Shown here one piece after another: positions 1 to 13,262 of a DNA stretch of 64,000 bases (positions are counted from its first letter, which is position 1; every line of letters begins with the position of its first letter). Under the pieces are notes generated by a model. It did no database searches. It was not told the DNA's origin and saw nothing but the letters and a program-made list of their open reading frames with translations. This DNA comes from Prevotella sp. P5-92. Lineage in GTDB: Bacteria > Bacteroidota > Bacteroidia > Bacteroidales > Bacteroidaceae. A program made the position numbers and the translations under genes. The DNA is taken from positions 1-64,000 of the forward strand of contig NZ_NPJG01000068.1 of NCBI RefSeq assembly GCF_002251245.1, written 5' to 3'.

Positions 1-110
1 ACAATCTGTTATTTATCTTCAGATTTTTTTTCAATAATTTCAAAGAACGAGAAGTCTGTTCCCAATAAATGGGATAAAGGCTTAGCAGCAATTTCAACCA
101 CTTCTTTTAG

Positions 111-275
111 GTGTGGGAAACTTTAATAAATAATTCAGCCGACACCGCCATCGACCAGATAAAGCGCAAGCAATATCCCGCAAAGATAGCCGAATACACC
201 GGCGACATACTCCTTGTCGGCGTCAACTATGATAAAGAGACGAAGCAGCATACTTGCAAGATAGAAAGAATATGA
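111..275 (+). pseudogene. C-terminal remnant of an AAA-ATPase-like / PD-(D/E)XK nuclease-domain protein
   Basis: An open frame without a start codon (the TAG at 108-110 precedes it) ends at the TGA at 273-275 and reads ...IDQIKRKQYPAKIAEYTGDI, then LLVGVNYDKETKQHTCKIERI. I recognise this as the usual C-terminus of the abundant Bacteroidales proteins with an AAA-ATPase-like N-terminal domain and a PD-(D/E)XK nuclease-like C-terminal domain (PF09820/PF08011). About 55 residues of an expected 500 or more remain. The sequence just upstream does not continue the family in this frame, so the fragment looks like a deletion remnant rather than a gene cut by the window edge. Family recognition is from memory. 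Confidence 0.7.
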
Positions 276-282
276 ACTTGCG

Positions 283-1662
283 TCATCTTGCCAACCTTTT
301 GCCGCCCTTATATACTGCCACGCCTGTCTTTGCGCCTTTCACTCCGCCGAGGGTGTAGGCTTCCTCTGTTTGGCTTTGAACGGCTTTTAAGGCTATGGTG
401 TTTGTGGGTGTGGCAGTTTGCCTTTCGAGCACTTGTGTCATGCAGTGTGCCGCACCGTAGCCGTCGATTAGGCTTTCCAGTGGTATCCACTCCACTGTCA
501 CGCCTGCCTCACGGAATCTCGTCTGCAGCTCCTCCGACTGTCCTCCCACTGCCATGATGTGGCGTGGGGCTATTGCCAGGAAGTTGTTGGCGTAATGCAG
601 TTCGTCTTCCTCCTTTATTGGGATAATCTTGAAGCCGCGTCCCTTGATATATTCTACAAACGACTTGTCGCGCTCCACCAGTTTATATTCCTTGGTGCCA
701 GGCTGGCGTCCGTATATGTCGCAGGTCACGTATTCCGGGTCGGCAGGAGTGGCATTAAGACGGCTTTCCACCATGGTGCACAGGTCGGAGTCGATGATGT
801 TGAAGTGGGTGTCGAGGTGCATCTGCATCTGCCAGAACTTGTGGTCGCGCACCACTACCACGGTGTCATGTCCGAATGCGTCAGCCTCCATAATCTGGCG
901 TATGCCCTCGTCGTTAGTGCGCATACCGCATCCGATGAGCGAGATTTTCCCCGCGGGGATATAGTCGCCTCCCTCAAGCCTTCCCTCTCCGGTGATGTGA
1001 AGGATTGGTTTGCGTCCAAGATGCTCATAGCATAGGTTGATGAGGCTTGTTTCAGGCGAGCGTTGCGTTGAGTTCATATTGCAGATGATGTGTCCGCGTG
1101 GTGTCGTTATGCTTTGGTCGCGTGTGAAATAAAGGTTCATGAGCGGCTCGTGTTCATAGGTGGCCTCATAACCGGTGTTGTTGTCGGTTGACCTCAGGTG
1201 AACAGTTGGCTGCAGCAAGATACATCTCACGAGGTCGGCACGGCTCATCCTTGACAGCACATACTGCCTGTCATTTTCCGACATTTCCTCGTCAGGTTCA
1301 TTGAGTCCGCTGATGTCGTATGTCAGCACGTTAGAGGCAAGGGCTCGCAGACTGTCAATTCCCACCTCTTTCAGTATGTCGGCAACGGTGATTACCCTGA
1401 TGCCGTTGTTTCTGAGCATGGAGATGTAGTCTTGGTGTTCCTCCGCAGCCTTGTCAACGTCGAAGTAGTCTTCAAACAGTCCTGCCGCTGGATGAATAAC
1501 TCCGTCAAAGAGTTCCTGTCCGGGAGTGTGCATCAGTATAAGCTTAGCATAATCCCATTCCGCCTTTGGCAGATTGGTGTTTTCTTGTGCCATCACCTGT
1601 GGATGCCACAATGTAAGCATTGCTATGGACAATGCCACAAATAAAAGTTCTTTCTTTTTCAA
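283..1662 (-). CDS. Exported arginine deiminase-family (amidinotransferase fold) protein
   Basis: The 459-residue protein has a clear Sec signal peptide (MKKKELL, hydrophobic core, cleavage near VMAQ-E at about residue 26). The mature part carries the arginine-deiminase signature in order: a substrate-binding stretch around LEGGDYIP (about 230-237), HLDTHF (about 283-288, the catalytic His/Asp motif) and a C-terminal GAAHCMTQ (about 408-415) with the nucleophilic Cys. Known enzymes of this family hydrolyse L-arginine to citrulline and ammonia through a Cys covalent intermediate. Most bacterial arginine deiminases are cytoplasmic and sit with ornithine carbamoyltransferase and carbamate kinase. 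Here no such genes are adjacent and the protein is predicted to be periplasmic, so the substrate could be free arginine, agmatine or another guanidino compound. The gene stands alone with its own promoter. Fold and catalytic class are confident; the exact substrate is inference. Confidence 0.85.
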   Translation of the reverse strand: MKKKELLFVALSIAMLTLWHPQVMAQENTNLPKAEWDYAKLILMHTPGQELFDGVIHPAAGLFEDYFDVDKAAEEHQDYISMLRNNGIRVITVADILKEVGIDSLRALASNVLTYDISGLNEPDEEMSENDRQYVLSRMSRADLVRCILLQPTVHLRSTDNNTGYEATYEHEPLMNLYFTRDQSITTPRGHIICNMNSTQRSPETSLINLCYEHLGRKPILHITGEGRLEGGDYIPAGKISLIGCGMRTNDEGIRQIMEADAFGHDTVVVVRDHKFWQMQMHLDTHFNIIDSDLCTMVESRLNATPADPEYVTCDIYGRQPGTKEYKLVERDKSFVEYIKGRGFKIIPIKEEDELHYANNFLAIAPRHIMAVGGQSEELQTRFREAGVTVEWIPLESLIDGYGAAHCMTQVLERQTATPTNTIALKAVQSQTEEAYTLGGVKGAKTGVAVYKGGKRLAR

Positions 1663-1702
1663 AACTATTCTGTATGTTTGTCTTGATTTATTATTTAACG
1701 TG

Positions 1703-1734
1703 CAAATTTAGCAAGAAATCATCACACTGCCAAA
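1703..1734 (-). promoter_or_regulatory. Bacteroidota-type promoter for the deiminase gene
   Basis: Read on the minus strand, TTTG (1734-1731) is followed after 20 bp by TAAATTTG (1710-1703), matching the Bacteroidota sigma-70 consensus TTTG-N19/20-TAnnTTTG. The start codon of the deiminase gene at 1662 lies about 40 nt downstream of the -7 box. Confidence 0.75.
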
Positions 1735-1740
1735 TTTTTT

Positions 1741-1987
1741 TTTATGAAAATACTTTTTGATCAAAAAAAAGGTTCATCCGACATTTCGAGTGATACGGCA
1801 GTCATGTAGTGCGTAGAATCTTAGCGTAAAGTACTTGACCCTTATCCACGTAGTTCCAATATGATATACTACTACCGCTTTTCAGACCAGCGATGTTAGT
1901 TTCTTAGACAAAACTTACATGCATTCCGCAGGTAGAACAACAGGCAATGGGGAGCCTGAGTCCCTTTCCTTGGGTGCTGCAAAGGTA
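1741..1987. other. Non-coding stretch between the deiminase promoter and the IS3 remnant
   Basis: No credible reading frame is visible on either strand. The sequence is not obviously repetitive. It may be decayed mobile DNA, since it abuts the IS3 remnant, but I cannot identify a family. Confidence 0.4.
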
Positions 1988-2030
1988 ATCATTCTTTGCG
2001 GAACTGGCAAGTAATTTGCGATTTTTTTCA

Positions 2031-2622
2031 TCATGCAGCGATTTTGGCATATTTCGTCATCGGGATCTGGTGCTCAATACCCTGATGAGGGCGCTCGGTG
2101 TTGTAGTATTCAATGTAGTTCTTGATGCCTTCACGCAGTTCCTTGACATTATCCGTGGGATTGATATATACATACTCGCGCTTGATTGTTCGCCAGAACC
2201 GTTCTATCCAAACATTATCCAGGCACCTGCGCCTTCCGTCCATGCTCATGCGTATTCCTTCGCAAGCCTTTTCCCATGTTTGGCATGTGTACTGACTGCC
2301 TTGGTCGGAATTGATAATCTCTGGCTTTCCGTGAGACTCTATGGCAAGTGAGGTAATCGCGCATACCGATTACACCTGTTGTAGGATGATCTGTCATATG
2401 ACGGTCGATTTCCTTCATTATCTCAAGATTCTCATCATTCTCGCTCTTTGGCTGATAGAAGTAAGCGCCCTTGCTGATGCCTAGTACCTCAAGCTGGCGA
2501 TTGATACTGAGCTCGTTGGAAGGGGATACTAATCCTTTGCGGGTATCGGTATCCCCAATGCTTTGGATACCCGCTTTGCAAAATCCAGTTCCATCTCCAG
2601 TTCGCCTATCTTGCGATGGCAA
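2031..2622 (-). pseudogene. IS3-family transposase OrfB with internal deletion and frameshift
   Basis: The first part, in one frame, reads SPSNELSINRQLEVLGISKG...GVIGMRDYL, the N-terminal HTH_21-like region of OrfB. It then jumps directly to ESHGKPEIINSDQGSQYTCQ, which lies in a different frame and continues to the C-terminus (IERFWRTIKREYVYIN, IEYYNTERPHQGI). About 120 residues expected between these blocks are absent, including the first catalytic Asp (usually in a W..DITY motif). The second Asp (NSDQGSQ) and the Glu (ERFWRTIKRE) of the DDE triad remain. A deletion together with a frame change makes the transposase non-functional. Confidence 0.8.
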
Positions 2623-2849
2623 CTGTCACGCTCAGCCTCCAGTTTCTTTATCTCCTGCTGCTGTTCGGGGCCGCCGAAAGCGGCAGCAGCATTTGCCAGG
2701 AATTCCTTCTTCCAGCGGCTAAGCTGAGCCTGGGTAATTTCATACTTCTTGGCGATGTCGACCAAGGTTGACTGCTCTCTGAGAGCTTCAATCACCACCT
2801 TTGCTTTGAACTCAGGGGTGAGTTTTCTACGAGTTGTTTGAGTATTCAT
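2529..2849 (-). CDS. IS3-family transposase OrfA (helix-turn-helix protein)
   Basis: The 106-residue protein, starting at MNTQTTRRKLTPEF (ATG 2849-2847), has the IS3 OrfA layout. An N-terminal helix-turn-helix (about residues 10-50, VDIAKKYEITQAQLSRWKKE) is followed by a leucine-zipper-like coiled coil (EIKKLEAERD...KIGELEMELDFAKR). An in-frame ATG 39 nt upstream exists, but family alignments normally begin at the MNTQ/KLTPEF region, and a TAACTTTG -7-like box (2865-2858, minus strand) lies between the two candidates, so the later start is preferred. OrfA binds the inverted repeats and is normally fused to OrfB by -1 frameshifting. This frame looks intact, but the element cannot move itself because orfB is broken. 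Confidence 0.8.
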   Translation of the reverse strand: MNTQTTRRKLTPEFKAKVVIEALREQSTLVDIAKKYEITQAQLSRWKKEFLANAAAAFGGPEQQQEIKKLEAERDSCHRKIGELEMELDFAKRVSKALGIPIPAKD

Positions 2850-2941
2850 TGCGAGTGCAAAGTTACAAAATTTATTTGACTTATGCACTGGTTCGAAAAA
2901 ATGGGAGTATTATAATACAAAATTAATCTGAGAAAACAAGC

Positions 2942-3039
2942 GATTTTTGCCCAAATATGGGATAAAAAGTATAGATTTGGGCAAAAACCGACTGATTTTT
3001 GCCCAAATGTGGGGTAAAAAGTATAGATTTGGGCAAAAC
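2942..3039. repeat. Two tandem copies of a roughly 52-bp unit, each holding an inverted repeat
   Basis: Units begin at 2942 and 2994 (period 52). Each has TTTTTGCCCAAAT, a spacer of about 18 bp containing AAAAAGTATAG, then ATTTGGGCAAAA, so each can fold into a hairpin of about 12 bp. The two copies differ at only a few positions. The repeat lies between the IS3 remnant and the M13 peptidase gene. Confidence 0.8.
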
Positions 3040-3059
3040 TTATGAACAGAGGACTGACC

Positions 3060-3119
3060 CAGTTGACCTCAACTGAAAAAGGTTGTCACTTCTTTTACCT
3101 CCTAAAGTGACAACTTTTT
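3060..3119. terminator. Paired hairpins, terminator-like
   Basis: A perfect short palindrome CAGTTGA-cc-TCAACTG (3060-3075) is followed at once by a stronger stem: AAAAAGGTTGTCACTT (3076-3091) pairs with AAGTGACAACTTTTT (about 3105-3119), with a single bulged G and a 13-nt loop. The A-run/T-run flanks would let it act as an intrinsic terminator in either direction. It could equally be the end of a decayed mobile element. The rest of 3120-3326 shows no gene or motif I can name. Confidence 0.5.
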
Positions 3120-3326
3120 CTAGTCTAAGTCATAAGAACAATAACCTTGTGGCGTTAAGGTTAATAATCTTATAGTATGATGAAAACACTTATGGCTAAT
3201 AAGGAAACGATTTTGTTAAGCCAAAAGAGCAATGACAAGCTTGGTCATTCATAGCCATGGCGAGAAAAGGAAGGATGAAATCCACCAAATGAAATAGAAA
3301 AAGCATTTAAGAAAAAGGAAGTTTTA

Positions 3327-3358
3327 TTTGATTATTACAAAAATAATCACTAACTTTG
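3327..3358 (+). promoter_or_regulatory. Promoter of the M13 peptidase gene
   Basis: TTTG (3327-3330), 20 bp, then TAACTTTG (3351-3358) is an exact match to the Bacteroidota consensus. Transcription should begin near 3365, which rules out a start codon at 3356 inside the -7 box and supports ATG 3377 or 3383 with a very short leader. Confidence 0.85.
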
Positions 3359-3376
3359 CACCAAATTATATTAACT

Positions 3377-5263
3377 ATGATTATGACAACGACAAAAAAA
3401 CTATTGACATTGGGCATGACAATGCTGTTCGCATTCATCGCCACATCGTGTTCGGACGACAACTCGGCGGAATCGGCAACCGACACCAAACCTTGGCCAT
3501 ACGACGCCAACATGGACACCACTGTTTCGCCAGGCGACGACTTCTTCATGTACTGCAACGGCACCTGGTGGAAAAACTACGACCTTAACGGAAATGATTA
3601 TTGGGGATTCTGTGCTTATGAGACTGAAGAATATATTGAGAATTATAAGAAAAAGATGAATTCTCCTGCCCTGAATAGAATAAAAGACGACATCCGCAAT
3701 ATCGACAACTCCACCGATGCGGCACTCGCTGCCATCGGCAAGGCGCTGCAGATAACCGAAGGCATTGAGACTAATGAAGACGCATGGCGGGCTATAGGAA
3801 AAGCCCTGAAGATGGGCTACCAACCGTTTTTCAAGTTCACTCTCATTCCAAGGTCAAGGGTGATGAAGGCTTGTCTTGGCAAGAGCGACGACTCGGATGA
3901 CGAAACGGGAAAGCTGGCGAACCCTTATTCGCTACGCTATCTAAGCACTCACCCCGAGCGTCTCGACGACTTCGTGCCGCTTGCCAAGATGAAGACACGA
4001 TCTACTGGCTACGCAATGCTCGACTGCATATTCAGCGAACTCGGCATACCGGAGTCGGAAGCTACGATAGACGAGGAAGTGTTGGATTGGTACAAACGGG
4101 TGCAGGAACTGTCGCCGGAGGAAATAAAGGAAGAGATACACAAATGCATAATGAGAGACATCTGCTTTGCATCGAACAAGGACTTTGAAGAAAACAAGTC
4201 GCTGTATGGGATTCGTGGCACTATGGATGATGCCATGCAGAATTTTTATGATGTTCCGATGGCTTATATCCTGTCGCACGACTATATAGCCAGTCTCGAT
4301 TTGCAGTCGGCAAAGGCTGAGATGACAGAGATATGCAAACAGTTTATCGACGTGCTGAAGAGGCGAGTGGATGCGCTCGACTGGATGAGCGAGCCTACAA
4401 AGGCACAGGCGAAGGAGAAACTCGACAAGATGATTCTCAACATCGGCTTTCCCGACAAATGGGTTGATGCGGCACTGCCACAACTCACAGGCTCGTCGCT
4501 CGTGGAGGATATGATGCAGATAAGAATTGCCTGGTTCGACGGTTTGAAATCATTGATAGGCAAGCAAATAGAAGAGGATGATAACTCATTTAACATATGG
4601 CTTTTATACGGAGACCTGAGCCTTATGATTGACAATGCGTTCTACGAACCGATCGACAACAGTATAACCATACTGCCAATATACCTGATGGAACCCTATT
4701 ACAGCAAAGACTACTCCGACGCGTTCAACTATTCTACATTTTCCTCTACATTGGGTCACGAGATAACTCATGCCCTCGATATAGATGGCTCGAAATATGA
4801 TGCCGTGGGCAACAACCGCAACTGGTGGACCGTGGCTGACAAGATGGAGTTTAACACAAGGCAGCAGAAACTGGTCAACTGTTTCAACCTACTCGAGATA
4901 ATGCCCGACGCTCTGCCCAACGTGTATGCCGACGGCACCAAGACCCTTGGCGAGAACACCGCTGACCTCGGCGGACTCTTGGTGGGCAGGCAGGCGTATA
5001 TGGAAAAACTCGAGCGCGAGGGCTACAGCAGAGAGGAAATGACGAAGCAGGAGCGCAAACTGTTTCAGGCTTATGCCGAGCAGTGGCGTGCTAAATACAC
5101 GCCGGAATATGCAAAAAAAATGAAGGAAATCGATGAACATTCACTCCCTCGTGAGCGCGTAAACGGTATCGTGATGAATATTGACCGTTGGTATGAGCTC
5201 TACGACGTGAAGTTTGGCAACATCCTCTACCTCACGCCTGAGACGAGGGCACGTATATGGTAG
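3377..5263 (+). CDS. M13-family (neprilysin-like) zinc metallopeptidase lipoprotein
   Basis: About 628 residues from ATG 3377 (ATG 3383 is also possible). The N-terminus is a lipoprotein signal ending in IATSC-SDDN, so the enzyme should be membrane-anchored, in the periplasm or at the surface. The catalytic zinc motif LGHEITHALD (HExxH) lies about two thirds along, followed by GENTADLGG, the ENxAD motif carrying the third zinc ligand. The N-terminal M13 domain begins at DDFFMYCNGTW, and the C-terminus NGIVMNIDRWYELYDVKFG fits the family. M13 enzymes cleave peptides of up to about 40 residues on the amino side of hydrophobic residues. Length is slightly under the usual 650-700 residues. It is monocistronic, with no partner gene suggesting a specific substrate. 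Confidence 0.93.
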   Translation: MIMTTTKKLLTLGMTMLFAFIATSCSDDNSAESATDTKPWPYDANMDTTVSPGDDFFMYCNGTWWKNYDLNGNDYWGFCAYETEEYIENYKKKMNSPALNRIKDDIRNIDNSTDAALAAIGKALQITEGIETNEDAWRAIGKALKMGYQPFFKFTLIPRSRVMKACLGKSDDSDDETGKLANPYSLRYLSTHPERLDDFVPLAKMKTRSTGYAMLDCIFSELGIPESEATIDEEVLDWYKRVQELSPEEIKEEIHKCIMRDICFASNKDFEENKSLYGIRGTMDDAMQNFYDVPMAYILSHDYIASLDLQSAKAEMTEICKQFIDVLKRRVDALDWMSEPTKAQAKEKLDKMILNIGFPDKWVDAALPQLTGSSLVEDMMQIRIAWFDGLKSLIGKQIEEDDNSFNIWLLYGDLSLMIDNAFYEPIDNSITILPIYLMEPYYSKDYSDAFNYSTFSSTLGHEITHALDIDGSKYDAVGNNRNWWTVADKMEFNTRQQKLVNCFNLLEIMPDALPNVYADGTKTLGENTADLGGLLVGRQAYMEKLEREGYSREEMTKQERKLFQAYAEQWRAKYTPEYAKKMKEIDEHSLPRERVNGIVMNIDRWYELYDVKFGNILYLTPETRARIW

Positions 5264-5408
5264 CGCTGAACATCAGTATCTGAAAGAAACCAGATCGACT
5301 CGTGTGAAAGATGACTGTTGTGATAACAAAAAGAGCATAAACGATGATTTTGAAACAAAAACAATGTTATGTGTAACATTTTTCATGAGGGTTATTGTCT
5401 TTTTTGTG

Positions 5409-5416
5409 TAACTTTG
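5409..5416 (+). promoter_or_regulatory. -7 box upstream of the GH127 gene
   Basis: TAACTTTG matches the Bacteroidota -7 element, 42 nt before the ATG at 5458. No exact TTTG is found 19-20 bp upstream (ATTTTTC is nearest), which would fit an activator-dependent promoter, but that is inference. Confidence 0.55.
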
Positions 5417-5457
5417 CACGCAGAAATTAAATTATTTATAAAAATAGACTAAAAACA

Positions 5458-7845
5458 ATGAACAGAAATCTGATCTTTTCGGGACTCGTATGCCTGATGA
5501 TGCCATGCACGATGATGGCACAAGACAAGCTCTATAGCGACGAGTTTCCATTGAGCGACATCACTCTGCTCGACGGTCCGCTGAAACACGCACGCGACCT
5601 AAACGTTGAAAACCTACTGAAGTATGACTGCGACCGTATGCTCGCTCCTTATCGCAAGGAAGCAGGACTCACACCGCGCAAGCCTACCTATCCTAACTGG
5701 GACGGACTCGACGGACACGTGGGCGGACACTATCTCTCGGCTCTTGCCATCAATGCCGCGACAGGCAGCGAGGAATGTCGTCAGCGTATGGAGTATATGA
5801 TTGCAGAACTTAAACTGTGCGCTGAGGCCAACGACAAGCGTGGAGAGGCTTGGGCGAAGAACTATGTGGGTGGTTTCCCACATAGTGCAAAACTGTGGTC
5901 AACATTCCGCAAAGGCGACTTTGGACAGTATTTCGGTTCGTGGGCTCCGTTCTATAATCTCCATAAGATGTATGCCGGACTGCGCGACGCATGGCTCTAT
6001 TGCGGCAATGAAGATGCGCGCCTGCTCTTTCTCAAGTTCTGCGACTGGGCAGTGGATATCACATCCGAGTTGAGTGACGAGCAGATGGAACGTATGCTCG
6101 GCAATGAGCACGGAGGTATGGACGAGGTGATAGCCGACGCATACGCCATGACCGGCGACCGCCGCTATCTCGACTGTGCCCGTCGCTTTGCCCACCGACA
6201 GTTGCTCACTCCTATGGAGAATCATAAGGATTGCCTCGACAATATGCATGCCAACACACAGATACCAAAGGTGATTGGTTTTCAGCGTATAGCCGAACTC
6301 GACGGCGACGCAAAATGGCATGAGGCAAGCCAATACTTCTGGGAGCTTGTCACTAAGCAACGCTCACTCGCCATCGGCGGAAACAGCCGACGCGAGCATT
6401 TCCCCACCAAGGAAACATGCATAGACTATGTAAACGACATCGATGGACCTGAATCGTGCAACACATACAACATGCTTAAACTCACCGAGTTCCTTAATCG
6501 TGCCAACCCCAATGCCGCCTACGGCGACTTCTATGAGCGCGCCATGTTTAACCATATCCTCTCAACACAACATCCCGAACACGGAGGATATGTATATTTC
6601 ACATCGGCACGTCCACGCCACTACCGCAACTACTCAGCCCCCAACATGGCAATGTGGTGCTGCGTAGGTACGGGTATGGAGAACCATGGCAAGTATGGAC
6701 AGTGGACATGGACCCGAAAGAAGGGAGCAAAAGCATCTGACGACGTTCTCTACGTCAACCTCTTTGTCGCTTCGGAGCTTAACTGGCGCGAGCGAGGCAT
6801 CATCTTGAAGCAAGAGACAGCCTTCCCTTACGGCGAGACATCGGAGATAGCCGTGACAAAGGGTAGGGGAGTGTTTACCATGAAGATAAGGAAACCGGCA
6901 TGGTGCGACAAGTTTGAGGTGAAAGGCATCGGCTTCGACGCCAAGCAATATGAGGAAGATGGCTTTGTATGCATCTCCCGCAAATGGAAGAAGGGCGACC
7001 GCATTGCCATCTCCATGCCTATGCACGGCAGTGTGGAGCGTATGCCCAACGTACCTCAGTATGTGGCAATAATGTATGGTCCCATCGTTCTCGGCATGAA
7101 GACCGGCACTGAGGACATGCGTTCGCTCATCGCTGATGACAGCCGTTTCGGACAGTATGCAGGCGGCCGAAAACTGCCTCTCGACAAGGCGCCTATCCTC
7201 TTGCCTAAGGAAATCAGCGACATTGCAAAAGACCTTCGCCCCGTAGCAGGCAAACCGCTTCACTTCACCCTTGCCACTCGTATGGAAAACGCCATTCCCG
7301 GCGGCGAGCTACAGCCTTTCTTCGAGATTCACGACTCTCGCTATATGATGTACTGGCTTGCCTTGAGCGATGCCGACTATAAGGCATATACCCAACGCCT
7401 CGCCGACGAGGAAAGCGCACGCCAGGCTCTTGAGGCTGCCACAGTGGATAAGGTGATGCCGGGAGAGCAGCAGCCTGAAACCGACCACCGCATGGAGACT
7501 GACAACTCAGAGAAGGGCAGTACCGAAGGTGTGTTCTATCGCGACGCCCGCGACGGTCACTATTTCTCTTATCTCATGCAGACCAAGGGCGAGACAGCCC
7601 TCACCCTACAACTCACCTTCTGGGGACAGGACGAGTGGCGCACGTCGGAGTTCGACATCTATATTGACGACGCATTGCTGACAAGTGTCAACAACTCTCA
7701 CCGCTGGCGCACCACCCAGTTCAAGACCGTTGATTACCCCATTCCCGCCTCAATGCTCGAAGGCAAGAGCGAGGTAAGAGTGAAGTTTGTGGCACACAAA
7801 GGACGCCAAGTAGGACAGATTTACGGAGTAAGACTAAAGAAATAA
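5458..7845 (+). CDS. GH127 (DUF1680) beta-L-arabinofuranosidase-type glycoside hydrolase
   Basis: The 795-residue secreted protein has a Sec signal (cleavage near MMAQ-D, residue 22). The family starts at the LLDGPLKHARDLNVENLLKY block, followed by GLDGHVGGHYLSALA and WAPFYNLHKMYAGLRDA in the alpha/alpha-toroid. Near residues 325-335 is ESCNTYNMLKLTEF, and near 400 MWCCVGTGMENHGKYG. In characterised GH127 enzymes this region carries the zinc-bound nucleophilic Cys of a Cys/Glu mechanism that releases beta-L-arabinofuranose. The C-terminal 120 residues (from GVFYRDARDG) form a separate beta-sandwich domain. It faces the minus-strand GH2 genes across a palindromic terminator. In a xyloglucan-type locus it could trim beta-L-Araf side-chain tips. 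Some GH127 members have other specificities, so the substrate is inferred. Confidence 0.9.
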   Translation: MNRNLIFSGLVCLMMPCTMMAQDKLYSDEFPLSDITLLDGPLKHARDLNVENLLKYDCDRMLAPYRKEAGLTPRKPTYPNWDGLDGHVGGHYLSALAINAATGSEECRQRMEYMIAELKLCAEANDKRGEAWAKNYVGGFPHSAKLWSTFRKGDFGQYFGSWAPFYNLHKMYAGLRDAWLYCGNEDARLLFLKFCDWAVDITSELSDEQMERMLGNEHGGMDEVIADAYAMTGDRRYLDCARRFAHRQLLTPMENHKDCLDNMHANTQIPKVIGFQRIAELDGDAKWHEASQYFWELVTKQRSLAIGGNSRREHFPTKETCIDYVNDIDGPESCNTYNMLKLTEFLNRANPNAAYGDFYERAMFNHILSTQHPEHGGYVYFTSARPRHYRNYSAPNMAMWCCVGTGMENHGKYGQWTWTRKKGAKASDDVLYVNLFVASELNWRERGIILKQETAFPYGETSEIAVTKGRGVFTMKIRKPAWCDKFEVKGIGFDAKQYEEDGFVCISRKWKKGDRIAISMPMHGSVERMPNVPQYVAIMYGPIVLGMKTGTEDMRSLIADDSRFGQYAGGRKLPLDKAPILLPKEISDIAKDLRPVAGKPLHFTLATRMENAIPGGELQPFFEIHDSRYMMYWLALSDADYKAYTQRLADEESARQALEAATVDKVMPGEQQPETDHRMETDNSEKGSTEGVFYRDARDGHYFSYLMQTKGETALTLQLTFWGQDEWRTSEFDIYIDDALLTSVNNSHRWRTTQFKTVDYPIPASMLEGKSEVRVKFVAHKGRQVGQIYGVRLKK

Positions 7846-7903
7846 CAAATGAAATTCAGACAACCGAAGAAATAGTTGAGGTCTAATTTGTTTGTTCCGG
7901 TTC

Positions 7904-7961
7904 ATAGGGACAGGTACGTTGGTTCGTTAGTTTATCGAGAATCATTGGTACCTGTCCCTAT
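7904..7961. terminator. Long inverted repeat between convergent genes
   Basis: ATAGGGACAGGTAC (7904-7917) and its exact complement GTACCTGTCCCTAT (7948-7961) form a 14-bp perfect stem with a 30-nt loop, midway between the ends of GH127 (7845, plus) and GH2 (7967, minus). It is well placed to serve as a bidirectional terminator. The unusually long loop also fits a dispersed repeat element. Confidence 0.6.
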
Positions 7962-7966
7962 TATTC

Positions 7967-13245
<5,279 letters not shown>

Positions 13246-13262
13246 ATCGGTAATTAATAATA

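Larger units (their letters stand above)
1988..2908 (-). mobile_element. Decayed IS3-family insertion sequence
   Basis: The element contains an orfA-like gene and a shortened orfB, both on the minus strand. Candidate terminal inverted repeats were found by eye: reading inward, CATTCTTTGCGGAACTGGCA at the left (about 1990-2009) and CATTTTTTCGAACCAGTGCA at the right (about 2902-2883, minus strand). They align with several mismatches and a shift, so the exact ends are uncertain and no target-site duplication was identified. The length of about 920 bp, compared with 1.2-1.3 kb for typical IS3 relatives, fits the internal deletion seen in orfB. Confidence 0.6.

Noticed and set aside
1988-2908. Active IS3 element
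   Set aside because: OrfB lacks the first catalytic Asp region and changes frame, so it cannot transpose itself.
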